A stretch of 41,503 nt of DNA from Bacillota bacterium. Its GTDB lineage: Bacteria > Bacillota > Clostridia > Christensenellales > Aristaeellaceae. A program made the translations under genes and the position numbers. Shown here piece by piece: positions 24,182 through 32,431 of this stretch. The notes beneath the pieces are model-generated. The model saw only the letters and a program-made list of their open reading frames with translations. It was not told the origin of the DNA and made no database searches. Numbering within the stretch: the first letter of the stretch is position 1; every line of letters begins with the position of its first letter. Location of the stretch: the NCBI GenBank assembly GCA_023415145.1, contig JAEZLW010000131.1, positions 1-41,503 of the forward strand, read 5' to 3'.

Positions 24182-27034
24182 ATGCATGGCAAGCTCTCCC
24201 TCCAAAGCCGGTTGACCGCCTGCTTCCTGGCCTTTTCTGTGCTGCCGCTTTTAACGTTCTTCCTTGTGTTTTTCCCTTACCTTCGGGGGAGCATGCTCAA
24301 AAGCCGCATGGCCGCCCTGGAGGGGTTGGCCAACGCCAATGTCAGTGACCTGGAGCAGATGGGCGACTCCATCTTGCGGGAGGGGGAGCGGCTGGCATTG
24401 GATCAGCGGGTGCTGGACGTATTGCGCACGCCCGCCGGGGATGAAATCGCCCAGGCAAAATCCCATGCGGAAAACTATTTGCGGTCCATGGTGAATGAAA
24501 GCTGCCGCGGGGCGGCCCTTGTTAAGGCCGGCTGGAAGGTTGCAGCCTCCAGCGATGAGAATGCATATACAGGCGAAGCGCTGGCGCTGCTCTTGGGCAC
24601 CGACGGTTCCTTCGGCGGCGAGCGGGAGGTCAGCGGGCTTTTGCCGTCGCTAGCTGTACCGGGCAAGCAATCCATTTACTTTACCGTTCCGATTTTATCA
24701 GGAAACAGCCTGCTGGGAACACTGGTGCGGGAGATGCCCCTTGGCGTTTTGAATCGCAAGACATCCTCCCTAAGCCAGGGGGAAACGGGGCGGATGATGC
24801 TGGTGGATGAAAGCGGCATGATCCTCTCCCACACAGACACGGAGCATGTGGGAATAGCGCTTGAAAACGCCAGGCTTCTATCCATCTTCACATACTTTCA
24901 AAACGGACTCGCGGAGCGCAGCGGCAACGGCAGCACCGTGCTTTTTGACGTGCATCAAGGGTATGGCTACCGCATCCTCGGCAACATGCCCTGGATGCTT
25001 GTAGTGTATCAGGCGGAAAGTGAGCTTCGGTCCCAGGAGGTACTCATCATACTGTTCGCGGTGCTGGCCACACTGGGGCTGTCGCTTTTAAGTTTTTTGA
25101 TCAGCCGCATCGTTTCCCGCAGCCTGGTCTTCCCCTTAAAACGGTTGAATGCCGCCTTTCGCCAGGCGGGTTATAACCAGTTCACACCGCTTACTCCCGG
25201 CGGAACTTCGGAAATGGTGGAGCTGGCGGAAGGCTACAATGCCATGATCAGCTTGCTGGAAAGAAACATCACGCGCTTGAGCGACTCCAACCGTCAATTG
25301 GCTACCACCATTGCGGAGCTGGAGGTGGAGCGGGACAGGATGCAGTTTTTGCAGGATGATGCAGGCAAAACAGGCGCACGGCGGGCCAGTGTGGAGTTCA
25401 ACCTGTTGTCCGGGGAGTTTCTGGCGGACGACGAATTTTATGCCATGCTTCACCTGAACCGGTCGCTTACAAAGCTGTCCCTTCATGATTTCTTGAACAA
25501 TATGGCCGATCCGGAGGACGCGGCAGCGCTGCACGAATGCATTGAGCAGCAGGCGGACCAGGTTCATCAGCTTGTGCGCATCCACACCCAGGAGGGAATG
25601 CTGTGGGTGCAGGTGCACGCCAGGGTTTTCTACAACACCCAGAGCGAACCTACCAAGGTTTCCGCAACGCTATTGGATGTCACTGACGATTACAAAGCGC
25701 CCGGTGCGGATGCGCTGACCGACAGCACCACGGGGCTGAATACGAAGGCACCCTTCATGCAGGCCCTTTCGGAGCGGCTTTCCGCTGAGGAAAACCGCCG
25801 GGAAGGCGGCATGGTGGTATGCCTGACACTTAAAAACCTGCCTCCCGATGATACCCAGCGCATGGCGTATGTGCTGGCAATGCGTTTGAGCGCCGACAGG
25901 CTTCGGGCCTTTGTGGGACCGGAGGGCATCGCCGCAAGGTTTTATGATGACAGGTTCCTTTTGCACCTGCCCCGATGCGGCAGCGCATCCATGGCGGAAA
26001 GCCGCATGGCGGAATTAAGCCAGGTACTTTCCGCGCCTATCCCTTATCAAAAAACAACCCTGTCCCTTCAAATGCTGGCCGGTGCCGCACTGTATCCGCA
26101 AAAGGAGGTTTCCGCCGAGCTGCTTTTAAGCCAGGCGCAAACTGCCCTTTCTGCAGCCGCAGCGCTTGGCGGTGCGAGCTGGACACTGTACGATGTCACA
26201 AGGCAGGCCGAGGATGCGGATACCGCCCGGGTCACGCTGGAAAGCGCGCTGCGCAGCCGCCGTATCGTGGAGGCGCTTTCTACCTTCCAGCCGGACAATT
26301 CCCTGTCTTTGGAATACCAGCCCATCCTGATGTTGAAAACCGGCAGCGTCGCGGGCTTTGAGTGCACCGTCAGGCTTACGGTAGAGGAGCTGGGCATGGT
26401 CTCCGCCGGGGAACTGATTCCCCTGGCGGAAGCCAGCGACCTGATGATGCCGGTGGGCCGCTTCGTATTGAAGGAGGCCTGCCGCCAGATTCGTACCCTG
26501 CGCCAATCAAGAGGGCAGGATTTGTATGTTTCGGTGAACATAAGCGCTGTGCAGCTCAAGCAAACAGACTTTGCCGATACCGTATATCTGGCTTTGAAGG
26601 AAGCAGGTCTTCCCGGTTCCGCGCTGCAATTGGAAATCTCCGAGCGGATCATGGAAGTGTTCATGGCCCAGGCGGATAAGCTGCACGTGCTGCGCCGGAT
26701 GGGCGTGCGCATCGCCCTGGACGATTACGGCGCTGGCACCGGCCAGCTTACCCATTTGTACAACATGCCCCTGGATGTTTTGAAGGTGGACAAAAGCTTC
26801 CTGACCGGCGCCTCCGCCAGCCAGGGCAAGGAATTCATTTTGAAGACGCTGGTGGACTTGGCCCACAACCTGAACCTGCAGGTGGCCGCCGTAGGCGTGG
26901 AACATTTTAAGCGCCTGAACACGCTGATGAAGCTGAACTACGACATGGCCCAGGGCTACCACTTCTGCCCGCCGCTGAACCCCACCGCATTGGAAGTGTT
27001 CCTGGATACAAGGGCGGAGGAAGGGAGCAGGTAA
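24182..27034 (+). CDS. Membrane EAL-domain protein with Cache, HAMP, PAS-like and degenerate GGDEF domains
   Basis: A 950-residue putative cyclic-di-GMP protein. Membrane helices at about 11-35 and 286-310 bracket an extracellular Cache-like sensor. HAMP and a coiled coil (to about 390), a PAS-like domain (about 395-500) and a degenerate GGDEF domain (YDDRF at about 587-591 in place of GGDEF) follow. The C-terminal EAL domain (about 700-945) keeps E of the EAL motif (FECTVRL), VNIS, EISER, DDYGAG, LKVDKSF and QGYHF. The usual AEGVE is AVGVE, so one conserved glutamate is lost. Diguanylate cyclase activity is excluded by sequence. Phosphodiesterase activity is uncertain, and a c-di-GMP receptor is possible. 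The start has AGAGGTG. Confidence 0.9.
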   Translation: MHGKLSLQSRLTACFLAFSVLPLLTFFLVFFPYLRGSMLKSRMAALEGLANANVSDLEQMGDSILREGERLALDQRVLDVLRTPAGDEIAQAKSHAENYLRSMVNESCRGAALVKAGWKVAASSDENAYTGEALALLLGTDGSFGGEREVSGLLPSLAVPGKQSIYFTVPILSGNSLLGTLVREMPLGVLNRKTSSLSQGETGRMMLVDESGMILSHTDTEHVGIALENARLLSIFTYFQNGLAERSGNGSTVLFDVHQGYGYRILGNMPWMLVVYQAESELRSQEVLIILFAVLATLGLSLLSFLISRIVSRSLVFPLKRLNAAFRQAGYNQFTPLTPGGTSEMVELAEGYNAMISLLERNITRLSDSNRQLATTIAELEVERDRMQFLQDDAGKTGARRASVEFNLLSGEFLADDEFYAMLHLNRSLTKLSLHDFLNNMADPEDAAALHECIEQQADQVHQLVRIHTQEGMLWVQVHARVFYNTQSEPTKVSATLLDVTDDYKAPGADALTDSTTGLNTKAPFMQALSERLSAEENRREGGMVVCLTLKNLPPDDTQRMAYVLAMRLSADRLRAFVGPEGIAARFYDDRFLLHLPRCGSASMAESRMAELSQVLSAPIPYQKTTLSLQMLAGAALYPQKEVSAELLLSQAQTALSAAAALGGASWTLYDVTRQAEDADTARVTLESALRSRRIVEALSTFQPDNSLSLEYQPILMLKTGSVAGFECTVRLTVEELGMVSAGELIPLAEASDLMMPVGRFVLKEACRQIRTLRQSRGQDLYVSVNISAVQLKQTDFADTVYLALKEAGLPGSALQLEISERIMEVFMAQADKLHVLRRMGVRIALDDYGAGTGQLTHLYNMPLDVLKVDKSFLTGASASQGKEFILKTLVDLAHNLNLQVAAVGVEHFKRLNTLMKLNYDMAQGYHFCPPLNPTALEVFLDTRAEEGSR

Positions 27035-27051
27035 AAAAGATGTGGCAAATG

Positions 27052-27087
27052 CGGGAAGGGGTATTTTTGAAAAAATACCCCTTCCCG
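27052..27087 (+). terminator. Perfect 17-bp hairpin (repeat family A) after the EAL gene
   Basis: CGGGAAGGGGTATTTTT and its exact complement are separated by a 2-nt GA loop. The stem contains its own T-run on the 5' side rather than trailing Us, which is more typical of a dispersed palindrome than of a classical terminator, but it sits 18 bp after the stop codon. Confidence 0.7.
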
Positions 27088-27227
27088 AGCCCATCCCTAA
27101 AAACTCCATAAGGGAATCATCATCCATTTCTTTTTGGCAATGCTCATTTAGTTCATATCATATTTCACTTGGCATCATATTACCATATGCTTTTCATGGA
27201 TGTGCCCAGATAGAAAGGAGAATCGGT

Positions 27228-28673
27228 ATGTTGAAAAGATGCTTCCTGCTCTTGGTAGCGCTTTTCCTGCTTACCCAGTGCTTCCTCTTTCCCCCGTCTG
27301 CGCAAAGTGCCGGGGACCCGAATATTCAGGATGCTTTTGAAAACGGCACGCTGGCACTGCGGGAAATAAAATTCATCTTCGACTATACCGGCTATACACT
27401 GCGCGCTCCAGCGATCGGCTATGAGCTAGTCCTGAAGGGCAAAATGGAAGGTGCCGCACCTGTCTATTCGGAAGATGGCGCATGGGTATCCCTTGACCTA
27501 AATGGCAAGGATTTTCACGCGGTGCCCTATTTCTTCTCCCCCGATGGAAGCAAGGCAATCCTGATGGATGAAGAATATGCCTACATCCTGAAGGATAAGG
27601 TCATCACCATGATCCTGCCCAATTACCTTCGCAGTGTGCACGACGACTACGGCAGCTTTACCCAATTTAACAAGCTGCCGCCCGCCCAGTGGGCAGGTAG
27701 CGAAGGCATCACCTGGTCGCCGGATGGACGGTATGCAGTTCTGACCAACTTCAGGCAGATTTTCATGATGATGCGGCTCATCTATGGTTTGTACATCATA
27801 GATACTGAAACGGGTGAAATGTTCTGTGCCGAAACATACCCCAACAAAATAACCGATGACTGGGCATCCGTCATCCAGACTTGCTTTGACGTGTCCGGGC
27901 GGTATCTTTACTACACGGTGTATGGCAGAGTGTTTCCGGACAGCCTCGTATCGCTGATGCGTTATGATATGGAAACCGGCGAAAAGCAGCGGCTGTTGGC
28001 ATGCCCCCAAAACGCGGCGTACCCGAGATTGGCGAAGGATTCCAGTGGCCGGCTCATCAACCTTACAGATGCCAACCGTGCGGATGAATTTCTGGGTCTG
28101 AATGTGTTTGAGCAAAATAACGGTCTATGGAAAGTCAATGCTTTCGCCTTTTCGCAGCCGTCGGCGAATGTTCGTCCGTTGTATATGGATATAGGCAGTG
28201 CTGATATGGGCGTTATGCTTCAAACAGTTATATTCGATGGACGACCCAGTATGCTGCCGGGGCGCTTTCATGCAGATAGAAGCTTCACGGGCCATGACGA
28301 ATTGCTGCTCATCGACGGGTTTGATGCGCCTAAAGCTACCGTATTGCCCCTAAACGCCTATGGGGATGGCAGTGAGCTGGCGGGAAGAATCTTAAACGGT
28401 GATGTGCTGCAGTGTTTAAACATCAAGCTGTCTCCGGACGGTCATTACGCGCTGCTGCTCGTTACTGATAGACAAACATACAGCTTCCTGATGATGGACA
28501 TGGAAACGCTGGCGCTAAAGATCGTGCAGACACCCCCGGGAGCTGCTTCCATGCGTGCGGGAAACGGCATAGGCCCCAGCAATGCCTACCCATCCGGATA
28601 TAACTGGTTCGAAGGCAACAAGGTAGTTATCCTGACCGGGGAGGACCTCAAGCTTTACGAATTTGTATACTAG
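27228..28673 (+). CDS. Secreted propeller-like protein of unknown function
   Basis: A 481-residue exported protein. The N-terminus (MLKRCFLLLVALFLLTQCF, then PPSAQSAGD) is a signal peptide with probable signal peptidase I cleavage near residue 27. The C in LLTQC does not fit a lipobox because the -1 residue is Q. The body has blade-like motifs of TolB/WD-type propellers, such as ITWSPDGRYAVLTN and IKLSPDGHYALLLV. I do not recognise a defined family, and no enzyme motif is visible. ATG 27228 follows GAAAGGAG. It is flanked on both sides by family A hairpins and is transcribed as a single gene. Confidence 0.75.
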   Translation: MLKRCFLLLVALFLLTQCFLFPPSAQSAGDPNIQDAFENGTLALREIKFIFDYTGYTLRAPAIGYELVLKGKMEGAAPVYSEDGAWVSLDLNGKDFHAVPYFFSPDGSKAILMDEEYAYILKDKVITMILPNYLRSVHDDYGSFTQFNKLPPAQWAGSEGITWSPDGRYAVLTNFRQIFMMMRLIYGLYIIDTETGEMFCAETYPNKITDDWASVIQTCFDVSGRYLYYTVYGRVFPDSLVSLMRYDMETGEKQRLLACPQNAAYPRLAKDSSGRLINLTDANRADEFLGLNVFEQNNGLWKVNAFAFSQPSANVRPLYMDIGSADMGVMLQTVIFDGRPSMLPGRFHADRSFTGHDELLLIDGFDAPKATVLPLNAYGDGSELAGRILNGDVLQCLNIKLSPDGHYALLLVTDRQTYSFLMMDMETLALKIVQTPPGAASMRAGNGIGPSNAYPSGYNWFEGNKVVILTGEDLKLYEFVY

Positions 28674-28702
28674 AGAACGTTTTCCTGGGTGGGGTCCGGG
28701 GA

Positions 28703-28726
28703 GGCCTCCTTTTTCAAAAGGAGGCC
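28703..28726 (+). terminator. Family A hairpin after the propeller gene
   Basis: An 11-bp perfect stem GGCCTCCTTTT / AAAAGGAGGCC with a TC loop, 30 bp after the stop. It has the same T-run/2-nt loop/A-run core as the hairpins at 27052 and 30911. Confidence 0.6.
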
Positions 28727-28799
28727 GCGCCGGCTTCTTTCGCCTTGCCTTCCCGCGCAGACTTTGATACACTACCCAATAAGTGGGGGCGAAGTAAAT

Positions 28800-30305
28800 A
28801 TGAAGCAAAACATATACGACGTTGCCATCATCGGTGCGGGGATCGTGGGCGTATCCATTGCCCGAAGATTATCCAGATACAACTTGCGTATCTGCATCCT
28901 GGAAAAGGAGCCGGACGTGGCCATGGGTGCCACCAAGGCCAACAGTGCCATCGTTCATGGCGGGTATGCGGAAAGCAGCGACAAGCTCAAGGGCCGGCTT
29001 TGCTACAAAGGCAGGGTACAGTTTGCAAAGCTTGACAGCGAGCTTCATTTTGGCTTCAGGGAAACCGGCTCCCTGGTGTTCACCACCCGGCCGGAGGATT
29101 TGCCCAAATTGGATTTGCTGCTTTCAAATGGCAGGCGAAACGGACTGGATGACCTAGAAATCCTGAACAAAGACCAAGTGCTGCGTTTGGAACCGAATCT
29201 GAACCCGGATGTTTTATTCGCGCTGCACTGCAAGGGCGCCGGCATCTGTTCCCCCTATGAAATGGCCATCGCCCTGGCGGAGAACGCCTTATTAAACGGC
29301 GCGGAGCTGTTCTTGAACGAGCCTGTCACCGGGATCACAAAGCAGGAAGATGTATTCACCCTCATAACACCCAAAAGACAGGTGAAAGCGAAGTTTGTGG
29401 TCAACTGTGCGGGGCTTTGCGCAGCGGAGGTATCTTTGATGGCCACCCCGACGGAGTTTGACATAAAGCCCCGAACGGGGGAATACATCCTGCTTGCCCG
29501 TGGTTCGGGCAAGGTGCTGAATACCGTCGTATTTCAAATGCCAACCCCCATGGGCAAGGGCATACTTGTCACGCCCACCGTACACGGCAACCTGCTGCTG
29601 GGGCCGGACGCCATTGACGAGCCTGGAACATACAACCGTTCCACCCACGTTGAACGCCTTGCGGAAATCTATTTTCACGCGATGAGGACCACAGAGAAGA
29701 TCAACCTCAACCAGTACATCCGCAGCTTTGCCGGCGTAAGGGCCGTTGCCACGGGCGACGACTTCATCATCGGGGAATCCAAAACAAAAGGCTTTGTCCA
29801 GGCGGCCGGTATTCAATCCCCGGGCCTTACGGCTGCCCCGGCCATCGCGGACATGGTGGCGGATATCCTTTTTGATGCGGGCCTTCCCCATGATCCCAAA
29901 GACGATTACAATCCCAACCGAAAGCCCATCATTGAAACCGGTAAAAAAATGCGTCCCCTTTCGGAAGTGGAGCGCTTGATCACACTGTCTTCCGGAGAGG
30001 AACGCATCGTCTGCCGCTGCGAGCAGGTGACGGAGGGAACGATCCTTGACGCCCTTCGCCGCGGCATCCCGGTTTATACGGTGGATGGCGTCAAACGCCG
30101 CACCAGGGCTTCTATGGGTTTTTGCCAGGGAGAATTTTGCCGCCCCCGCTATTTGGCACTGATGGAAAGGGAATACGGGGAGCGCATGTTAGCCCGGACC
30201 GACGCAGAGCTTTGCGGCGCAACTCGTGTAACCAAACAAGAGCTTCTGGACTATGTAGACGATTTCAAGAAGGAATTAAGAAGCTTTGTGAGTGAGTCGC
30301 ATTAG
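28800..30305 (+). CDS. FAD-dependent oxidoreductase, GlpA-like with C-terminal [2Fe-2S] domain
   Basis: A 501-residue flavoprotein. The N-terminal DAO-type FAD domain has VAIIGAGIVGVSIAR (GAGIVG at 12-17) and NSAIVHGGY. The C-terminal BFD-like domain (about 425-480) has the cysteines CRCEQ and GFCQGEFCRP, ligands for a 2Fe-2S cluster. This architecture is found in anaerobic glycerol-3-phosphate dehydrogenase-like and L-2-hydroxyglutarate oxidase-like proteins. The usual partner genes (a second flavoprotein and a DUF1667 protein) are not adjacent, so the substrate is open. The SD is poor (GGGGGCGAAG). It converges on a flavodoxin gene with seven bases between the stops. Confidence 0.88.
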   Translation: MKQNIYDVAIIGAGIVGVSIARRLSRYNLRICILEKEPDVAMGATKANSAIVHGGYAESSDKLKGRLCYKGRVQFAKLDSELHFGFRETGSLVFTTRPEDLPKLDLLLSNGRRNGLDDLEILNKDQVLRLEPNLNPDVLFALHCKGAGICSPYEMAIALAENALLNGAELFLNEPVTGITKQEDVFTLITPKRQVKAKFVVNCAGLCAAEVSLMATPTEFDIKPRTGEYILLARGSGKVLNTVVFQMPTPMGKGILVTPTVHGNLLLGPDAIDEPGTYNRSTHVERLAEIYFHAMRTTEKINLNQYIRSFAGVRAVATGDDFIIGESKTKGFVQAAGIQSPGLTAAPAIADMVADILFDAGLPHDPKDDYNPNRKPIIETGKKMRPLSEVERLITLSSGEERIVCRCEQVTEGTILDALRRGIPVYTVDGVKRRTRASMGFCQGEFCRPRYLALMEREYGERMLARTDAELCGATRVTKQELLDYVDDFKKELRSFVSESH

Positions 30306-30312
30306 AAGTAGT

Positions 30313-30741
30313 TCAGTTTTCTGCAAACCGCTTCCCGAAGGCTTCGCAGATTTTGAGCCCCACGGCGTCCGGTGCCTCGTTGAGCACCAGTCCGTCTTCA
30401 AACAGCTTGGCTCCGCAGAAGAGGATATGGTCCTGCCAATCGCGCATCCATTGCCCATCTCCCCAGCCAAAGGATCCAAACAGGCCAACCTTCTTGCCGG
30501 AAAGCAGGGGCAGGAGGTCCAGAAAGAAAGGCTCGAACTCCCACTCCTCCAACAGCTCGCTGGTCATGGAAGGACAGCCCAGCAGGATGTTGTCGTATGC
30601 TGCCACTTTGGCCGCGGTGATATCGGATACCGAAAATTCATCCACAGTTGCCCCTGTGTCACGCAGGCCTTTTGCGATGGCATCCGCCATGGCCTTTGTA
30701 TGGCCTGTACCGCTCCAATAAGCGATGACTGCGTTATTCAT
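30313..30741 (-). CDS. Flavodoxin
   Basis: A 142-residue small FMN protein for low-potential electron transfer in the cytoplasm. The FMN phosphate loop is YWSGTGHTKAMADAIAKG near the N-terminus (T/S-G-T-G-x-T pattern). The LLGCPSMTSE and GSFGWGDGQWM loops contact the flavin ring. The start has an excellent AAGGAGG. Upstream lies a consensus promoter with a palindromic operator at the transcription start, so expression is switched, perhaps by iron as for many flavodoxins (inference). Confidence 0.93.
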   Translation of the reverse strand: MNNAVIAYWSGTGHTKAMADAIAKGLRDTGATVDEFSVSDITAAKVAAYDNILLGCPSMTSELLEEWEFEPFFLDLLPLLSGKKVGLFGSFGWGDGQWMRDWQDHILFCGAKLFEDGLVLNEAPDAVGLKICEAFGKRFAEN

Positions 30742-30820
30742 GTGTTTTCCTCCTTCTTGGTTAGCGATAGATAACCATGCGATAGATAATATGTGTCTGA
30801 GTAGATGTCAGTATGTCTTT

Positions 30821-30840
30821 TAGTTAGCTTTTACTAACTA
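30821..30840 (-). promoter_or_regulatory. Palindromic operator at the flavodoxin transcription start
   Basis: TAGTTAG-CTTTTA-CTAACTA, a perfect 7-bp inverted repeat placed just downstream of the -10 box. It would block transcription when bound. The binding protein is not in the window; the pattern suggests an iron- or metal-responsive repressor, which is a guess. Confidence 0.65.
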
Positions 30841-30845
30841 GTTCC

Positions 30846-30874
30846 ATTGTATCGCATCGCTTGATGCCTGTCAA
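30846..30874 (-). promoter_or_regulatory. Consensus sigma-A promoter of flavodoxin
   Basis: On the minus strand TTGACA (30869-30874), exactly 17 bp, then TACAAT (30846-30851). Confidence 0.85.
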
Positions 30875-30890
30875 GTATATATTTATATAA

Positions 30891-30946
30891 TGAATTTTCC
30901 GGGAGGAGTTCGGGAAGGGAGCCTTTTTCAAAAGGCTCCCTTCCCG
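30891..30946. repeat. Family A hairpin with its conserved flank
   Basis: Bases 30911-30946 form a perfect 17-bp stem CGGGAAGGGAGCCTTTT with its complement and a 2-nt loop. Reverse-complemented, its flank (CGAACTCCTCCCGGAAAATTC) resembles that of the 27052 copy. It lies after the ZIP gene stop and may terminate it. Confidence 0.7.
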
Positions 30947-30978
30947 TAAACACTCACGTTTATCCTCCCTGTACATCC

Positions 30979-31776
30979 TCACCCCAGCGCTACATCCAGG
31001 ATCATCATGATCAGGAAGCCTACGATCACGCCGATGGTACCCCAGTTGGAATGTTCGCCTTCATGGGAGCCGGGAATCAACTCTTCCGCCACCACGTAGA
31101 TCATGGCTCCGGCAGCGAAGGACAGCATCCAGGGCATCAGGGGTTCCACGCCTCCGGCGATCCATACGGTAAGCACGCCAAAGACGGGTTCTACTGCACC
31201 GGACATGGCACCGTATGAAAACGCGCGTACCCGGCTCATGCCCTCCTGCCGAAGCGGCAGGGAAATAGCGGCGCCTTCCGGGAAATTTTGAATGCCGATG
31301 CCCAGTGCCAGTGCCATGGCCGACAGGTAGGATACGTTTCCGTTCTGCTGTGCAGCCAGGGCAAAGGCCAAGCCAACCGCCATGCCTTCGGGAATGTTAT
31401 GCAGCGTGACGGCGGAGAAAAGAAGCGAAGTGCGCTTCATGCCCGAGGGGCGGCCCTCGGCATGCATGCTACCTGCATGCAAGTGGGGCGTCAGCGTATC
31501 CAGACCCAGCAGGAAAAACGCGCCGATCAAAAATCCGCCCGCTGCCGGTATCCAGGCGATTTGATTCTTTGACGCCGCTTCCTCAATGGCTGGGATCAAA
31601 AGCGACCATACGGAGGCCGCAATCATCACCCCGGAGGCAAAGCCCAGGAAAAAGCGTTCCAGATGCCCGCTTATTTGCTTTTTGAAAAAGAAAACGAGTG
31701 CAGCGCCAAGACTGGTTAAAAGAAAAGTAAAACCGGTGCCCAGCAATGCTCCCAGTGTGGGGCTGATTCCCGCCAT
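30979..31776 (-). CDS. ZIP-family divalent metal transporter
   Basis: A 265-residue membrane protein of about eight helices that imports divalent metals such as zinc or iron. The family motifs are HNIPEGMAVGLAFALA and GIQNFPEGAAISLPLR, both with the metal-binding H/N and PEG. A histidine-containing loop (TPHLHAGSMHAEG) lies in the variable cytoplasmic region. ATG 31776 was chosen because AAAGGGGGAG precedes it; longer frames start without an SD. It is a single gene, followed by a family A hairpin. The exact metal is not evident. Confidence 0.92.
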   Translation of the reverse strand: MAGISPTLGALLGTGFTFLLTSLGAALVFFFKKQISGHLERFFLGFASGVMIAASVWSLLIPAIEEAASKNQIAWIPAAGGFLIGAFFLLGLDTLTPHLHAGSMHAEGRPSGMKRTSLLFSAVTLHNIPEGMAVGLAFALAAQQNGNVSYLSAMALALGIGIQNFPEGAAISLPLRQEGMSRVRAFSYGAMSGAVEPVFGVLTVWIAGGVEPLMPWMLSFAAGAMIYVVAEELIPGSHEGEHSNWGTIGVIVGFLIMMILDVALG

Positions 31777-31880
31777 ACGTTCTCCCCCTTTGAAAAAATC
31801 CCCATATGGATATTTTATGATATAAACAAAATTCAATCTTTTTAACCGGTCAGTCAGAGGGAAAACAGCTTATCGCAGAT

Positions 31881-32339
31881 TTACGCATCCGTATGCTCCA
31901 GTAATTCCAATACCACCTTCAACTGGGGGTTTGCGTCAAGGTACGCATAACGCCCGCCGGGCCAGCCTCCCTTTTGCACAAGCTTCATGCCCATGCCCTC
32001 AAGTTTGAGTATCAATTCGTCCGTACCCTTTATCCAGAAGGCGATGTGGTGGACGCCTTCGCCCTTTTCATCCAAATCATGCCGCCAGGTGCTGGGTTCA
32101 CTGTCCGGCTGGATGAGTTCGATTTCAATGGCATCGCCCACCTTGAAAAAGGCCTGCTTGCAGCGGGCTTTCGTGGGCTTGCCCAGATACTCCGTTTTGG
32201 CAATCTCTTGAACAGAGCTTTCGCCAATGGTATAATCCATGCCAAGCAGCGCACTGTAGGCATCCGCCGTTTTTTTGATGTCGTGGCACAGGATACCGAT
32301 CTGGGCGCAGACGGTGGTTCCCAAAACATTGTTGCTCAT
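31881..32339 (-). CDS. VOC-family (glyoxalase-like) protein, possibly methylmalonyl-CoA epimerase-like
   Basis: A 152-residue metalloenzyme of the vicinal oxygen chelate fold with two beta-alpha-beta-beta-beta modules. Likely metal ligands are H in GILCHDIKKTADAY, E in AIEIELIQP, H in GVHHIAFWI and E in VVLELLEH, at the expected spacing. The WRHDLDEKGEGVHHIAFWI stretch resembles methylmalonyl-CoA epimerases, but no mutase gene is near, so the substrate is uncertain. ATG 32339 has AGGAGG. It is divergent from a TIM-barrel sugar isomerase-like gene and may share a substrate pathway with it. Confidence 0.85.
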   Translation of the reverse strand: MSNNVLGTTVCAQIGILCHDIKKTADAYSALLGMDYTIGESSVQEIAKTEYLGKPTKARCKQAFFKVGDAIEIELIQPDSEPSTWRHDLDEKGEGVHHIAFWIKGTDELILKLEGMGMKLVQKGGWPGGRYAYLDANPQLKVVLELLEHTDA

Positions 32340-32380
32340 ACGTGATCCTCCTGACGTAGTGTGGCAATCCATTTGCGTTT

Positions 32381-32408
32381 ATTGTAACACGTGATCTGGA
32401 AAAATCAA
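32381..32408 (-). promoter_or_regulatory. Promoter of the VOC gene
   Basis: Minus-strand TTGATT (32403-32408), a 16-bp spacer, TACAAT (32381-32386). The spacer includes ACGTGATC, which also occurs at 32339-32346. Confidence 0.55.
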
Positions 32409-32431
32409 CCGAAGAAAGTGAGTGTTCATAT

